Shown: positions 52,757 to 61,804 of the stretch, piece by piece
Numbering within the stretch: position 1 is the stretch's first letter
Layout of the letters: every line of letters starts with the position of its first letter
NCBI RefSeq assembly: GCF_005116575.1
Contig: NZ_SWCN01000016.1
Coordinates: 1 to 64,000 of the forward strand
From: Desulforhopalus sp. IMCC35007
Lineage (GTDB): Bacteria; Desulfobacterota; Desulfobulbia; Desulfobulbales; Desulfocapsaceae
Reading direction: 5' to 3'
DNA length: 64,000 nt
Made by a program: the position numbers and the translations under genes
The notes under the pieces: model-generated
What the model saw: the letters and a program-made list of their open reading frames with translations, nothing else
What the model was told of the DNA's origin: nothing
Database searches by the model: none

Positions 52757-54036
52757 TGGGTATTGCTCTTTTTATAGGCTTTTTTGCGCTGTTGATTCTT
52801 GGTGTTCCCATTGCTATTGCCATTGCAGTACCTTCTTTTCTGGTTATCTGGGGAGCTGATCTGGGAACTGCGGTTATTGCCCCGAATTTCTTTTCAGGGA
52901 TTGCCAAATTCCCCCTGCTTGCCATCCCACTTTTTATTCTTGCCGGGTTTATTCTTGAAAGATGCGGTATTTCCCAGCGTATTATCAGATTTGCCAACAT
53001 CCTGGTGGGCAGGCGGAGAGGTGGCCTTGCCATCGTAGCCATTGGTGTCTGTGTCTTTTTTGGGGGAGTTTCCGGCTCAGGGCCTGCCGATTCAGCGGCC
53101 ATCGGGGCGATTCTGATTCCCGCCATGTTTGCCCAGGGATACAGCAAGGGCTACAGTGCTGCCCTTATAGCAGCCGCGGGCTCGACCGCCATCATTGTCC
53201 CCCCATCTATTGCTCTGATTGTTTATGGGGCAATAACCAACACCTCCGTACCAGCACTTTTTGCGGCGGGGGCCATACCTGGCTTTCTGGCAGGAATGTC
53301 ACTGCTCATCCCCGCAATCTGGATTGCCAGAAAGAGGGGCTACGGCTCTGAACAGGAGGGGGAAGACGAGATAAGCCTTAAGGATTCATTTATTGAGGCT
53401 TTTTGGGGTCTTCTTGCTCCGGTTATCATTCTCGGTGGTCTTTATGGAGGAATCTTTACTCCGACAGAAGCTGCCGTCGTTGCAGTTTTCTACAGTCTTT
53501 TTCTTGGAGTTGTTATTTATCGAACCTTGAGTTTCAAGAGAATTTATGAAATTTTAGTCGACGCCAGTGAAGCCTCGGCAATTGTAATGCTCATTGTGGC
53601 CTTTGCCGGACTATTTTCCTGGGCAGGGTCAACAGTTGGCATACTGGATTCTCTGGCAGGCCTTGTTATGGGCATCAGCAGCAACGAATGGGTTGTACTG
53701 TTTATCATTAACCTGCTTATTTTTGTTGGCGGAATGCTCATTGATGCCATTTCGATTTTTTACATCTTTTTGCCAATTTTTCTTCCTATAATGGCGCATT
53801 ATGGCTGGGACCCGGTATGGTTTGGGGTTATGATGACCCTGAATCTTGCAATCGGCCAGTTCACCCCACCTGTGGCCGTCAATCTTTATGTTACCACCCA
53901 GCTGGCTGATATTCGACTGGAAGAAACGTTTAAAGCAGTCTGGCCCATGGTTATTGCCATGCTGGTCGCGCTTGTGGTTGTGGTTATTTTCCCATCACTC
54001 TCTCTTTTTATTCCTCAATTTTTTGGTCTGATGTAG
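52756..54036 (+). CDS. dctM: TRAP transporter large permease DctM
   Basis: 426-residue twelve-helix permease that drives sodium-coupled uptake with DctP and DctQ. Landmarks: GVPIAIAIAVPSF, FGGVSGSGPADSAAIGAILIPAM, and FTPTEAAVVAVFYSLFLG, with the C-terminal QFTPPVAVNLYVT. Length is normal. Overlaps dctQ by one base, so translation is coupled. Confidence 0.93.
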   Translation: MGIALFIGFFALLILGVPIAIAIAVPSFLVIWGADLGTAVIAPNFFSGIAKFPLLAIPLFILAGFILERCGISQRIIRFANILVGRRRGGLAIVAIGVCVFFGGVSGSGPADSAAIGAILIPAMFAQGYSKGYSAALIAAAGSTAIIVPPSIALIVYGAITNTSVPALFAAGAIPGFLAGMSLLIPAIWIARKRGYGSEQEGEDEISLKDSFIEAFWGLLAPVIILGGLYGGIFTPTEAAVVAVFYSLFLGVVIYRTLSFKRIYEILVDASEASAIVMLIVAFAGLFSWAGSTVGILDSLAGLVMGISSNEWVVLFIINLLIFVGGMLIDAISIFYIFLPIFLPIMAHYGWDPVWFGVMMTLNLAIGQFTPPVAVNLYVTTQLADIRLEETFKAVWPMVIAMLVALVVVVIFPSLSLFIPQFFGLM

Positions 54037-54048
54037 TAGATATATAGT

Positions 54049-54090
54049 CAAGCAGCCGGCAGTGTTTGTTTCGGCTGTTTGATTGTCTTT
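54049..54090 (+). terminator. Terminator-like hairpin after dctM
   Basis: Ten-base stem caagcagccg (54049-54058) with cggctgtttg (54072-54081), containing one G-U pair, followed by attgtcttta. It probably ends the TRAP operon before the M24 peptidase gene. Confidence 0.5.
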
Positions 54091-54205
54091 AGTGGATGGA
54101 CTGGCTTTATCCGGGGCCGGTAATCGGTGCCTTAAGCGCCGCTGTATAAGCTGAGGCTTGAGAGCTGCGCTGGGGAGATACTCTTACTTTATTTTAGTGA
54201 AAATT

Positions 54206-55300
54206 ATGCGTAGAGAAAAACTGACACGCTTTATGGATGAGCATGCGCTTGCAGCTATTGCGGTCAATGCAGGCCCAAGTCTTACCTATCTGACGGGACT
54301 TCATTTTCACCTTATGGAGAGACCGGTGGTCATTGTCTTTCCATGCGAGGGAAAACCGGTGATTATTCTACCGCAACTGGAAAAAACAAAACTGAACCAG
54401 CTGCAATTTGATGCAGAGGTATTTTCCTATGGTGAAAACCCAGATTCCTGGCGGCAGGTGTTTTGCGAGGCATTACAGGATATGAATCTTGGAAAGCAGA
54501 AAATTGGTATTGAGCCAAGACAACTCCGGGTTCTTGAGTATGAGCTGTTGAAACAGGCGGTCGCCGCCGATTTTGTCGATGGCACACCCGTTCTTGCTGC
54601 ACTTCGGGCAGTGAAAGGTGAGGAGGAAATCGCATGTATGCAAAAAGCGGTAAAAATTGCCGAAGATGCACTCGAAGCGACCCTGCCTCTTGTGAAAGTA
54701 GGGGTTGACGAAAAGGAAATAGCCTCAGAACTGTTTTTACAGCTCATGCGATATGGGTCAGAAAATTCCCTGCCGTTTTCACCCATTGTGGCAGCAGGTC
54801 CCAATGGCGCCAATCCACACTCGACCCCATCTTCGAGGAAGTTCATGAATGGAGATCTGCTTATTATCGATTGGGGAGCCTGTTGGAATGGCTACGCCTC
54901 GGATCTTACCAGAACCTTTGGCATAGGGGATACGGGGGCCACAGAAAAAGAAATATATGGTCTTGTTCATAGGGCAAACAGAGCAGGCCGTCTGGCAGGT
55001 GGTGTTGGAGTGGCATGCGAGGAAGTGGACCGACAGACCCGTGAGGTGATCGAAAAGGGTGGGTACGGGCAATATTTTACCCACAGAACAGGCCATGGTA
55101 TCGGTCTTGAATGCCATGAAGATCCCTACATGCGTCAGGGCAATGGCCAGCTCCTTGAAGTAGGTATGACCTATACGGTGGAGCCGGGCATCTACCTTCC
55201 GGGCCAAAACGGGGTACGGATTGAAGATGATGTGCTCATAACAGCTCAGGGCCCGGTGTCACTTTCGACCATGACGAGAGAGCTCAGGCAGCTGGGTTAA
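54206..55300 (+). CDS. M24 family Xaa-Pro peptidase-like enzyme
   Basis: 364-residue creatinase/prolidase-fold metallohydrolase. All five metal ligands are visible: LLIIDWGACWNGYASDLTRTF (two Asp), HRTGHGIGLECHE (His), VEPGIYLPG and GVRIEDDV (two Glu). The N-terminal creatinase domain covers residues 1-125. The frame is open to 54158, but MRREKLTRFMDEH matches family N-termini; no start has a good ribosome site. It lies after the TRAP operon; ectoine hydrolase also belongs to this family, so an osmolyte substrate is conceivable but unsupported here. Confidence 0.85.
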   Translation: MRREKLTRFMDEHALAAIAVNAGPSLTYLTGLHFHLMERPVVIVFPCEGKPVIILPQLEKTKLNQLQFDAEVFSYGENPDSWRQVFCEALQDMNLGKQKIGIEPRQLRVLEYELLKQAVAADFVDGTPVLAALRAVKGEEEIACMQKAVKIAEDALEATLPLVKVGVDEKEIASELFLQLMRYGSENSLPFSPIVAAGPNGANPHSTPSSRKFMNGDLLIIDWGACWNGYASDLTRTFGIGDTGATEKEIYGLVHRANRAGRLAGGVGVACEEVDRQTREVIEKGGYGQYFTHRTGHGIGLECHEDPYMRQGNGQLLEVGMTYTVEPGIYLPGQNGVRIEDDVLITAQGPVSLSTMTRELRQLG

Positions 55301-55381
55301 AATCTCCAGAGGTATATCTAATTGACCATGCAGGAGCCAGCACATTTGCTCATACTTCGTTTTTTTTCTTGTAAATTCTCA

Positions 55382-55417
55382 GTCTTACCGCTACCGATAT
55401 GCGAGTACCGGTAAGAC
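55382..55417. repeat. Inverted repeat between convergent genes
   Basis: gtcttaccg (55382-55390) and cggtaagac (55409-55417), perfect 9-bp arms, 18-nt spacer, in the gap between the M24 gene and the AsnB-like gene. It may act as a bidirectional transcription stop, but lacks T-runs. Confidence 0.4.
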
Positions 55418-55441
55418 GAGCCATCAGCAAGATCAGATTTT

Positions 55442-57295
55442 TTAGTTCATATGTTCCCGCATCCACATTTCCAGCACAGCAAGGGTCCAGAGGCGATGTG
55501 AATTGTTGCGTTTTTTGGAGAGGTGGTCGTTAACCAGAGTCGCGATATAGCCAGGATTAAACATTCCTCTTCTGAGTACCGTTTCTTCTGATAGATGATC
55601 GAGGATCATTTCCCGTACTGCTTTCTCGTCACGGATCCAGTTCTTCAGAGGAATGGAGTGTCCGAGCTTGTCTTTACGGTAGATAATTGTATTGGGAAGC
55701 ACGCCTTCCATGGTTTTTTTAAAGATATATTTTGTGTCAAACCAATCTTTAATTTTCATGTTTGTTGGCATGGAGGCACAAAATTCGACCAGTTCATGGT
55801 CGAGGAGCGGGTAGCGTATTTCCAGGCCAAAACGACGGACCAGATCATTTCGTCTCAGGTAGAAGTCAACAACGGTCTGGTAGTCGCTGTACAGGCTTTT
55901 TGACAGCATATCCCACTGCTTGACTTCACTGTTGATGGTGAGAATGTCGCCAAGTAAACTCTGCCACTGGGCATCCCCCTGAAATGAGGGGGTAGCCAAA
56001 GCAGTCAGTTCTGCTGCATCGTAATAAATTCTCCATCGATGAGACAGCAACTCGCGCGGGTAGCTCATACTCTCTGCAAATCTTTTGAGCTTAACCGGCA
56101 GACTTTTTTTCTGATCGGAATCCGGTAATTTTTTGCAGAGTGAAAGAACAGGTTTAAGGAGAAAACCTGGCAGCGCGTCGGCATATGCCGCAATTTTATC
56201 CGCCTCATAGACAGGATGCCCACCAAAGAGTTCATCCCCTCCATCGCCGGTCATAATGAGTGATGCATTGCTTGCAGCAGCGGTTTTTCCCAGGAGAAAA
56301 GTGGCAATATTAATGCCGACATCGCAGAAAGGTTCATTCATGCCCTTGACGACTTCAGGCATGAGCATCACCTCGGCACTGCCGTAATCACATTCATGAT
56401 GACTGGTGCCGACAAAATCTGACATGGCTCTTGCGTAATGTGATTCGTCAAAAGATGCGGCGCGGCATCTGTACGAGAAGGTATCAAGTTTCATTTTCCT
56501 CTCGCCCGAGAGAGCAAGGACGGTACTTGAGTCCATACCTCCACTGAGAAATACCCCAGCCTTCTCGTCCTTGCCTGTGCAGCGTCCTACGGCGGAACGA
56601 AGCTTATTGAGGAGTTCGGTTCTAACCTCCTGCTCCGTCATGGCGGATTGTTCAAAGCTGACATTCCAGTAGCGCTGCAAAACAGGTTGCTGGTCCTCCA
56701 GCTGTGATAGAAAGTGTGCTGGAGGAACACTTTTAACGCCCGCTACAATGGTGTTACAGCCGGGGTTATAGTTAAAAAGCAGAATCTTGGCGACGGACTG
56801 TTTATTCAGCTCTCCCTGTTGTCCCGTCAGCCCGGCTATTCCTTTGATCGTGGAGGAAAAAGCGAGATAACCCTGCTGGTCCTGATAGTACAGTGGTTCA
56901 ACACCGAAACGGTCTCTGTATAGCAGCAGTTTTTTCTCATTCCTGTCGTATATGGCAATCGCATAGGTACCGTTGAGTCGCTGTACGAACTGTTCCTTTT
57001 CCTTGCGATATAAAGCGGCAACCAGCTCAGCAGAATTATCTGCGATCTTTCCAGTGTAATCATGGAGAGTATCTGTATCGTACAATCTGCCACAAAAAAG
57101 AACCGTTGTCTGGGCCTGTTCGTCCCTTGCAACTTCACATGGATATTGACCAAGTTTATCCGGGTCTGCAGCGTCAAAAAGCAGAAGGTTTTCATCCGTG
57201 AAGACCATCGTGCCGGAACTCGCTGTCCTGGCAAATGCAAACGCCTTATCGGCAACGGCTGATCCGCCTGAACTCCTAAATATGCCTGAAATCAT
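55442..57295 (-). CDS. Asparagine synthetase-like enzyme lacking the glutaminase cysteine
   Basis: 617-residue AsnB-fold protein. The N-terminal region (1-200) keeps the class II amidotransferase shape (LNGTYAIAIYDRNEKKLLLYRDRFGVEPLYY), but begins MISGIF, with no Cys at position 2, so it cannot hydrolyse glutamine. The synthetase domain is intact: PP-loop VFLSGGMDSSTVLALSG and GDGGDELFGGHPVY. Loss of this cysteine is known in beta-lactam synthetase and lasso-peptide cyclase relatives, which use an amine other than glutamine's. Last of the five-gene minus-strand cluster. Substrate unknown. Confidence 0.88.
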   Translation of the reverse strand: MISGIFRSSGGSAVADKAFAFARTASSGTMVFTDENLLLFDAADPDKLGQYPCEVARDEQAQTTVLFCGRLYDTDTLHDYTGKIADNSAELVAALYRKEKEQFVQRLNGTYAIAIYDRNEKKLLLYRDRFGVEPLYYQDQQGYLAFSSTIKGIAGLTGQQGELNKQSVAKILLFNYNPGCNTIVAGVKSVPPAHFLSQLEDQQPVLQRYWNVSFEQSAMTEQEVRTELLNKLRSAVGRCTGKDEKAGVFLSGGMDSSTVLALSGERKMKLDTFSYRCRAASFDESHYARAMSDFVGTSHHECDYGSAEVMLMPEVVKGMNEPFCDVGINIATFLLGKTAAASNASLIMTGDGGDELFGGHPVYEADKIAAYADALPGFLLKPVLSLCKKLPDSDQKKSLPVKLKRFAESMSYPRELLSHRWRIYYDAAELTALATPSFQGDAQWQSLLGDILTINSEVKQWDMLSKSLYSDYQTVVDFYLRRNDLVRRFGLEIRYPLLDHELVEFCASMPTNMKIKDWFDTKYIFKKTMEGVLPNTIIYRKDKLGHSIPLKNWIRDEKAVREMILDHLSEETVLRRGMFNPGYIATLVNDHLSKKRNNSHRLWTLAVLEMWMREHMN

Positions 57296-57332
57296 TGTGG
57301 GTGCCTCATAATCTGTCTGTTCAGCTCAACAC

Positions 57333-58817
57333 TTACTTCTGCTCTAGAGCGAGGTGTTGGAGTTTGGGGGTGCAACGCGCTATTTCTTCGGCTATTTCCG
57401 GTTCTTCAAGACCAAGGGCGATAGCGACTCTTTGCATTTCATTATGATCAGCGTCTTCGTAGAGTGTCGATCTACGCAGTAACAGGTCATCAAGATGAAC
57501 AATAGTCGGGTCTTCTGCTTTGAGCTTTGCAATAGCCTCCGTCGTCATGGGACCGCTTTCATAAAAACTCTGCCTGACCACAGGCATCGGCGCAGGCTTT
57601 GACAAAAATGCCGGATTCTTTCCTCCGACCATGCCCCAGATTTTTTCGGCGACCAGTCGTGCTGTTGTAAATTTAATGCCGCCGATACTGTAAAGACCTG
57701 CTGGGCCACCTTTTGCCCCATGGTCAATTATCACTTCCCGTTTGGTCAGGACATTGCTGCCTTTTTCTACTGTTGGCAATAATCCGGCAAAAACCCTGTG
57801 TACGTCACTAAGACCAAGCTTGAGGCCAGGTACAGCATCATTGACTTCACCAATGAATGTGTTCATCTGCTGTTCATTGGGCATTGGTTTTTCTGGATTA
57901 CGCAGCCATGGTTCATGGCCGCATCCTGCGAATATCCGCCCTTTCCAAGGGGTGACAAAAAGAATTCTGCTTCCCGAGGCCGGCCCCTGAACAGCAAGTG
58001 CGTGGTCAGACAGCGAAGGACGGTTAAAGGAAACGTTCCAGGCAAGGGATGGCTGATACAGGGCCTTTTCTTCCCCGAGGAGACCGGAAATCGTCTCAGG
58101 GCTCCAGGGGCCGCAACTGTTGATTACCGTTGTTGCACGGAATTCAAGGTTCTCGCCGGTTGTCCTGTCTGTTGCCACGACACCTTTGACCCCTCCTCCG
58201 CCGCCGGTTGTAATGGATGTAACCTGACAGTAATTCAGTGCAGTGGTGCCGGTCTCACAGGCATACTGCAACAGGTCCATAATCAGCAACTGAGAGTCCG
58301 GCATACAGGCGTCATACCATAATGCACTGCCTTGCAATCCCTTGGGATTTACCAGAGGAAAGATTTTTTTCGTTTCGTCAATAGAGGCAATACCTCCCAT
58401 TGGCAGAACTCGATTGGCGTCAAGCCCCTTATTGCGCTCAAGGGACAGCAGATGATTCAGCCACAGGGCAATCTTGAACACCGCTGGCCTTTTCATGCCG
58501 CGTCCGTACAGGGGCATAAGGCATGGCAGGGGTTCAACCCTTCTGGGAAAATGTCTTAGAAACCAGGACCGTTCTGTAATGGATTCCTTAAAGCGTGGAA
58601 GGTCAAGGCTTTGCAGATATCTCAAACCACCGTGGACGATTTTCAGACTATTAAAGCTTGTGTATTCGCCAAAATCACCCTTCTCCAGCAGCAGGGTTTT
58701 CAGCCCGCGCCTGCCTGCCTCAAGTGCCAGGGTAACTCCGTAAATGCCGCCACCAACAATAATGGCATCGTATTCTGTATTTGCCGCTTTACGGCAATCA
58801 CGTGTCTGTTCAGTCAT
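57333..58817 (-). CDS. GlpD-like FAD-dependent oxidoreductase
   Basis: 494-residue flavoprotein similar to glycerol-3-phosphate dehydrogenase. N-terminal FAD loop VGGGIYGVTLALEAGRRGLKTLLLEKGDFG and the GlpD-type TSFNSLKIVHGGLRYLQ are clear; the C-terminal third lacks the full GlpD helical domain. It lies between the two-enzyme pair SDR and AsnB-like gene, so it may oxidise a cluster intermediate rather than glycerol-3-phosphate. Gaps on each side are short (37 and 71 nt). Confidence 0.85.
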   Translation of the reverse strand: MTEQTRDCRKAANTEYDAIIVGGGIYGVTLALEAGRRGLKTLLLEKGDFGEYTSFNSLKIVHGGLRYLQSLDLPRFKESITERSWFLRHFPRRVEPLPCLMPLYGRGMKRPAVFKIALWLNHLLSLERNKGLDANRVLPMGGIASIDETKKIFPLVNPKGLQGSALWYDACMPDSQLLIMDLLQYACETGTTALNYCQVTSITTGGGGGVKGVVATDRTTGENLEFRATTVINSCGPWSPETISGLLGEEKALYQPSLAWNVSFNRPSLSDHALAVQGPASGSRILFVTPWKGRIFAGCGHEPWLRNPEKPMPNEQQMNTFIGEVNDAVPGLKLGLSDVHRVFAGLLPTVEKGSNVLTKREVIIDHGAKGGPAGLYSIGGIKFTTARLVAEKIWGMVGGKNPAFLSKPAPMPVVRQSFYESGPMTTEAIAKLKAEDPTIVHLDDLLLRRSTLYEDADHNEMQRVAIALGLEEPEIAEEIARCTPKLQHLALEQK

Positions 58818-58888
58818 TGTTAATATTACTCTGTTTATCTAAGATTATAAAAAGTGAATCTGTTGATTCTATGTGTGGTTAATCCGGT

Positions 58889-59872
58889 TTATGGCAGGTA
58901 TCCATTGCTGCGATACCAGTCTGCGGTACGCGCGAGACCCTCACGAAGGGAGACTTTGGGCTGGTAACCGAGCTTTTGTTTTGCTTTCTCGATGGAAAAG
59001 GCCCTGTCTTTAGAGAAAAATTCGACCCTTCTTGGATAGATTGGCGGGCTTACATTGATCATCTTGCAGACCTTGTCACAGATTATCGACGCCCAGTATA
59101 CCGGCAGAAACGGAATTCTCAGTTTAGGGTAGGGCTTGCCGAGAACATCTGCTATCTCCGCGACCAGTTCTTTTAAGGTGGTGTACTTTTCTCCACCCAG
59201 GGTGAAAACCTCGCCATTGATACCATCGACAGTACCACAAAGGATAATACCGTCGACTAGGTCGTCGATATAGGTCATGTGATAGAGGACTTTGCCGGAC
59301 CCGATCATCAGGAAAACACCCTTTGCCACTGATTTGAAAAGCTTCAAAAAGCGAGTATCACCGGGACCGTAGATACCGACAGGGCGAAAAACAACCACGG
59401 GTAACCCTTGAGCTGCATATTCCAGAGCCAGTAGTTCTCCTTCCAGCTTGGACTGCTGATAATGATCCCCAGGTTTGAAACGGTAATCCTCTGCTGCAGG
59501 CGGATCATCTATTTCACCCTGAACGCCCACAGTGGAACAATGGATAAATCTTTTGATGCCCTTTACTTTTGCAGCTTCAAGAAGATTACGGGTTGCTTCA
59601 ACATTAACTGCGGTGAATTCATCTGTTGTACTGTGTTCCGTACGGTAGGCTGCAGCAATATGAAAGACCTTGTCAAAATTGTCGAAACCATTCAGCACCG
59701 ATTCGGGGTCAGTCAGGTCGACGACTATGCATCGGACCCCAATCTTTTCGAGTTCTTTGGTCTGGCTGCTTTCCCGAACAAATGCATTGACTGTGTTGCC
59801 TTCGGCGGCAAGACGCCGGCAAAGGGCGGTTCCGGTAAAACCTGTTGCCCCGGTAACGAGTATGTTTTCCAT
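58889..59872 (-). CDS. NAD-dependent epimerase/dehydratase (extended SDR)
   Basis: 327-residue extended short-chain dehydrogenase/reductase. NAD loop GATGFTGTALCRRL, catalytic Ser/Tyr/Lys in HCSTVG and HYQQSKLEGE, then an extended substrate domain. It resembles nucleotide-sugar or hopanoid-linked epimerases. The frame continues to 59911, but MENILVTGATG at 59872 has an aaggaaaat site. AsnB ends 5 nt upstream, so they are co-transcribed. Confidence 0.88.
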   Translation of the reverse strand: MENILVTGATGFTGTALCRRLAAEGNTVNAFVRESSQTKELEKIGVRCIVVDLTDPESVLNGFDNFDKVFHIAAAYRTEHSTTDEFTAVNVEATRNLLEAAKVKGIKRFIHCSTVGVQGEIDDPPAAEDYRFKPGDHYQQSKLEGELLALEYAAQGLPVVVFRPVGIYGPGDTRFLKLFKSVAKGVFLMIGSGKVLYHMTYIDDLVDGIILCGTVDGINGEVFTLGGEKYTTLKELVAEIADVLGKPYPKLRIPFLPVYWASIICDKVCKMINVSPPIYPRRVEFFSKDRAFSIEKAKQKLGYQPKVSLREGLARTADWYRSNGYLP

Positions 59873-59876
59873 AATT

Positions 59877-61763
59877 CTATTTTCCTTCCAGCCATTTTTT
59901 CTGCCAGGCATGAAACATTATCAGGCTCCATAGCTGATGGCTGTGATTTTCCTTTCCCTGTAGGTGTTCATTTTTAAGTCGTGATATGGTTTCCCATGTA
60001 AATATTCCCTGCTGACGGATCTGTTGTTCGTCGAGCAGTTCGTTCATTAGTGGCCGCAATGTTGATGTGAGCCAGTGTTTAATCGGTATACTGAATCCTT
60101 CCTTTGGCCGGTATACGCATTCCCTCGGGATATGCCTGGCCGCGACTTTTTTCAGGAGGGATTTTGTTTCATTACCTGCCACCTTTAGTTCAGGTGGAAT
60201 ACTAAATGCGAGACTGACCAGTTCGGGGTCCAGGTAGGGTACACGGGTCTCAAGAGACACCGCCATGGACATTCTGTCCACCTTGGTAAGAATATTGTCG
60301 CAGAGGTAACTTTTGGCATCCACATAGAGGCATTGATTGAGTGGGTCTCGGCCACGGGCCTTTGCAAACAGCTTTGTTATGTGGGCATCCACAGGCGTTC
60401 TGAGTTGCCCGCTTGCCTCAGGGGTCAGCAGTTGGCTCAGCATTGCTTCGGAGGTAAATATCCGCCACCTGCAGTGATGAAGATGGGGTGACAGGTTAAT
60501 GCCTTCAATAAATCTTCTTGCTTTGTTGATCAGTCCTTTTTTGGCGGCCTGGGGGCCAATTGCCCTGAGCGCAGGTTCCAGGATTTTTTTGCGTATCAGA
60601 GAAGGACACACCATATATTGAGCGGCTCTCTGATTTGCAATATAGGTTTCATATCCACCAAAGAGCTCGTCTCCGCCATCTCCGCTTAAAGCAACGGTGA
60701 CATGCTTTCTGGCAAGCGCGGATACAAGGTAGGTGGGAAAAATGGAGAAGTCTCCGATCGGTTCATCCATAAAATGGAGCAGGCGCCAGAACAGGTCGAG
60801 AATGTCAGGAGAGAGAATCTCATCGGTATGGTTAACGTTCAGGTGACGGGCCGCTGCCTGAGCCCAGCGAAGTTCGTTGTAGGATGGGTCATCAAAACCA
60901 ATGCTAAAGGTGTTGGCCTCACCCATGGCAGCAACGATAAGAGACGAGTCAACCCCTCCGGAGAGAAAGGCCCCAAGGGGGACATCGCTCACAAGCTGGC
61001 GGGTGACACAGGTTTTGAGCAGGCTGTCAACCTGTTCCTCCCATTCTCCTGGTGAGAGTTGTGAAGGTTCTGAAACCGGAATATCCCAGTATGCGTGTGG
61101 GGTAAAAGTCGGAGAATCCAGGTCGATGGCCAGAAGATGTGCGGGTTCAAGTTTTACCAGATCACGAAACAGTGTCTGGTTGCCTGGAACATATTCCCAG
61201 GCGAGGAACTGGCCAAGGCCGTCAACATCAAGCTGTCGCTTCACCAGGCCGGAGGCGAGCAGAGATTTTATCTCAGATCCAAACACCAGCCCTTTTGAAC
61301 CTTTGTAGTAATACAAAGGCTTGATACCCATGTGATCACGTACCAGCAGGAGCCGTCGCCGCGCTGTATCATGGACTGCGATGGCGAACATACCGTTAAG
61401 CCGCGAAGGGAAGTCATCTCCATACTCTTCGTACCCGTGGACGATAACCTCGGTGTCTGAATTGGTGGAAAACCTGTGTCCTTTTTGCTCGAGCTCTTCA
61501 CGCAGTTCACGGTAATTATAGATTTCACCGTTAAAGACACAGAGGATTTTCCGGTCCTCATTGTAGATCGGCTGGCTGCCGCCAGTGAGGTCGATAATGG
61601 AAAGCCGACGCATACCAAGGCCGACGCCTTCGTTGATCGCAGAGCCTTGTTCATCCGGACCGCGATGAATTATCGCATCACACATTGCCTGAAGTCGACC
61701 CGGCAGATTGTCGAGGCCATGGCCGTCATTTACAAACGAAACTATACCGGCAATGCCGCACAT
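59877..61763 (-). CDS. asnB: Glutamine-hydrolysing asparagine synthetase-like enzyme
   Basis: 628-residue class II amidotransferase with its catalytic Cys2 intact (MCGIAGIVSF). Glutaminase domain 1-200 (NGEIYNYRELREEL, DTARRRLLLVRDHMGIKPLYY); synthetase domain with FLSGGVDSSLIVAAMG and GDGGDELFGGYETY. Length and order match the exosortase-A-locus type amidotransferases as well as ordinary AsnB. It starts after a cgaggtct site, 41 nt behind the GT4 gene. It may amidate a polysaccharide sugar; free-asparagine synthesis is the alternative. Confidence 0.9.
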   Translation of the reverse strand: MCGIAGIVSFVNDGHGLDNLPGRLQAMCDAIIHRGPDEQGSAINEGVGLGMRRLSIIDLTGGSQPIYNEDRKILCVFNGEIYNYRELREELEQKGHRFSTNSDTEVIVHGYEEYGDDFPSRLNGMFAIAVHDTARRRLLLVRDHMGIKPLYYYKGSKGLVFGSEIKSLLASGLVKRQLDVDGLGQFLAWEYVPGNQTLFRDLVKLEPAHLLAIDLDSPTFTPHAYWDIPVSEPSQLSPGEWEEQVDSLLKTCVTRQLVSDVPLGAFLSGGVDSSLIVAAMGEANTFSIGFDDPSYNELRWAQAAARHLNVNHTDEILSPDILDLFWRLLHFMDEPIGDFSIFPTYLVSALARKHVTVALSGDGGDELFGGYETYIANQRAAQYMVCPSLIRKKILEPALRAIGPQAAKKGLINKARRFIEGINLSPHLHHCRWRIFTSEAMLSQLLTPEASGQLRTPVDAHITKLFAKARGRDPLNQCLYVDAKSYLCDNILTKVDRMSMAVSLETRVPYLDPELVSLAFSIPPELKVAGNETKSLLKKVAARHIPRECVYRPKEGFSIPIKHWLTSTLRPLMNELLDEQQIRQQGIFTWETISRLKNEHLQGKENHSHQLWSLIMFHAWQKKWLEGK

Positions 61764-61804
61764 TATATTCTAGACCTCGAAAATGGATCAAACACTGGCG
61801 TTTT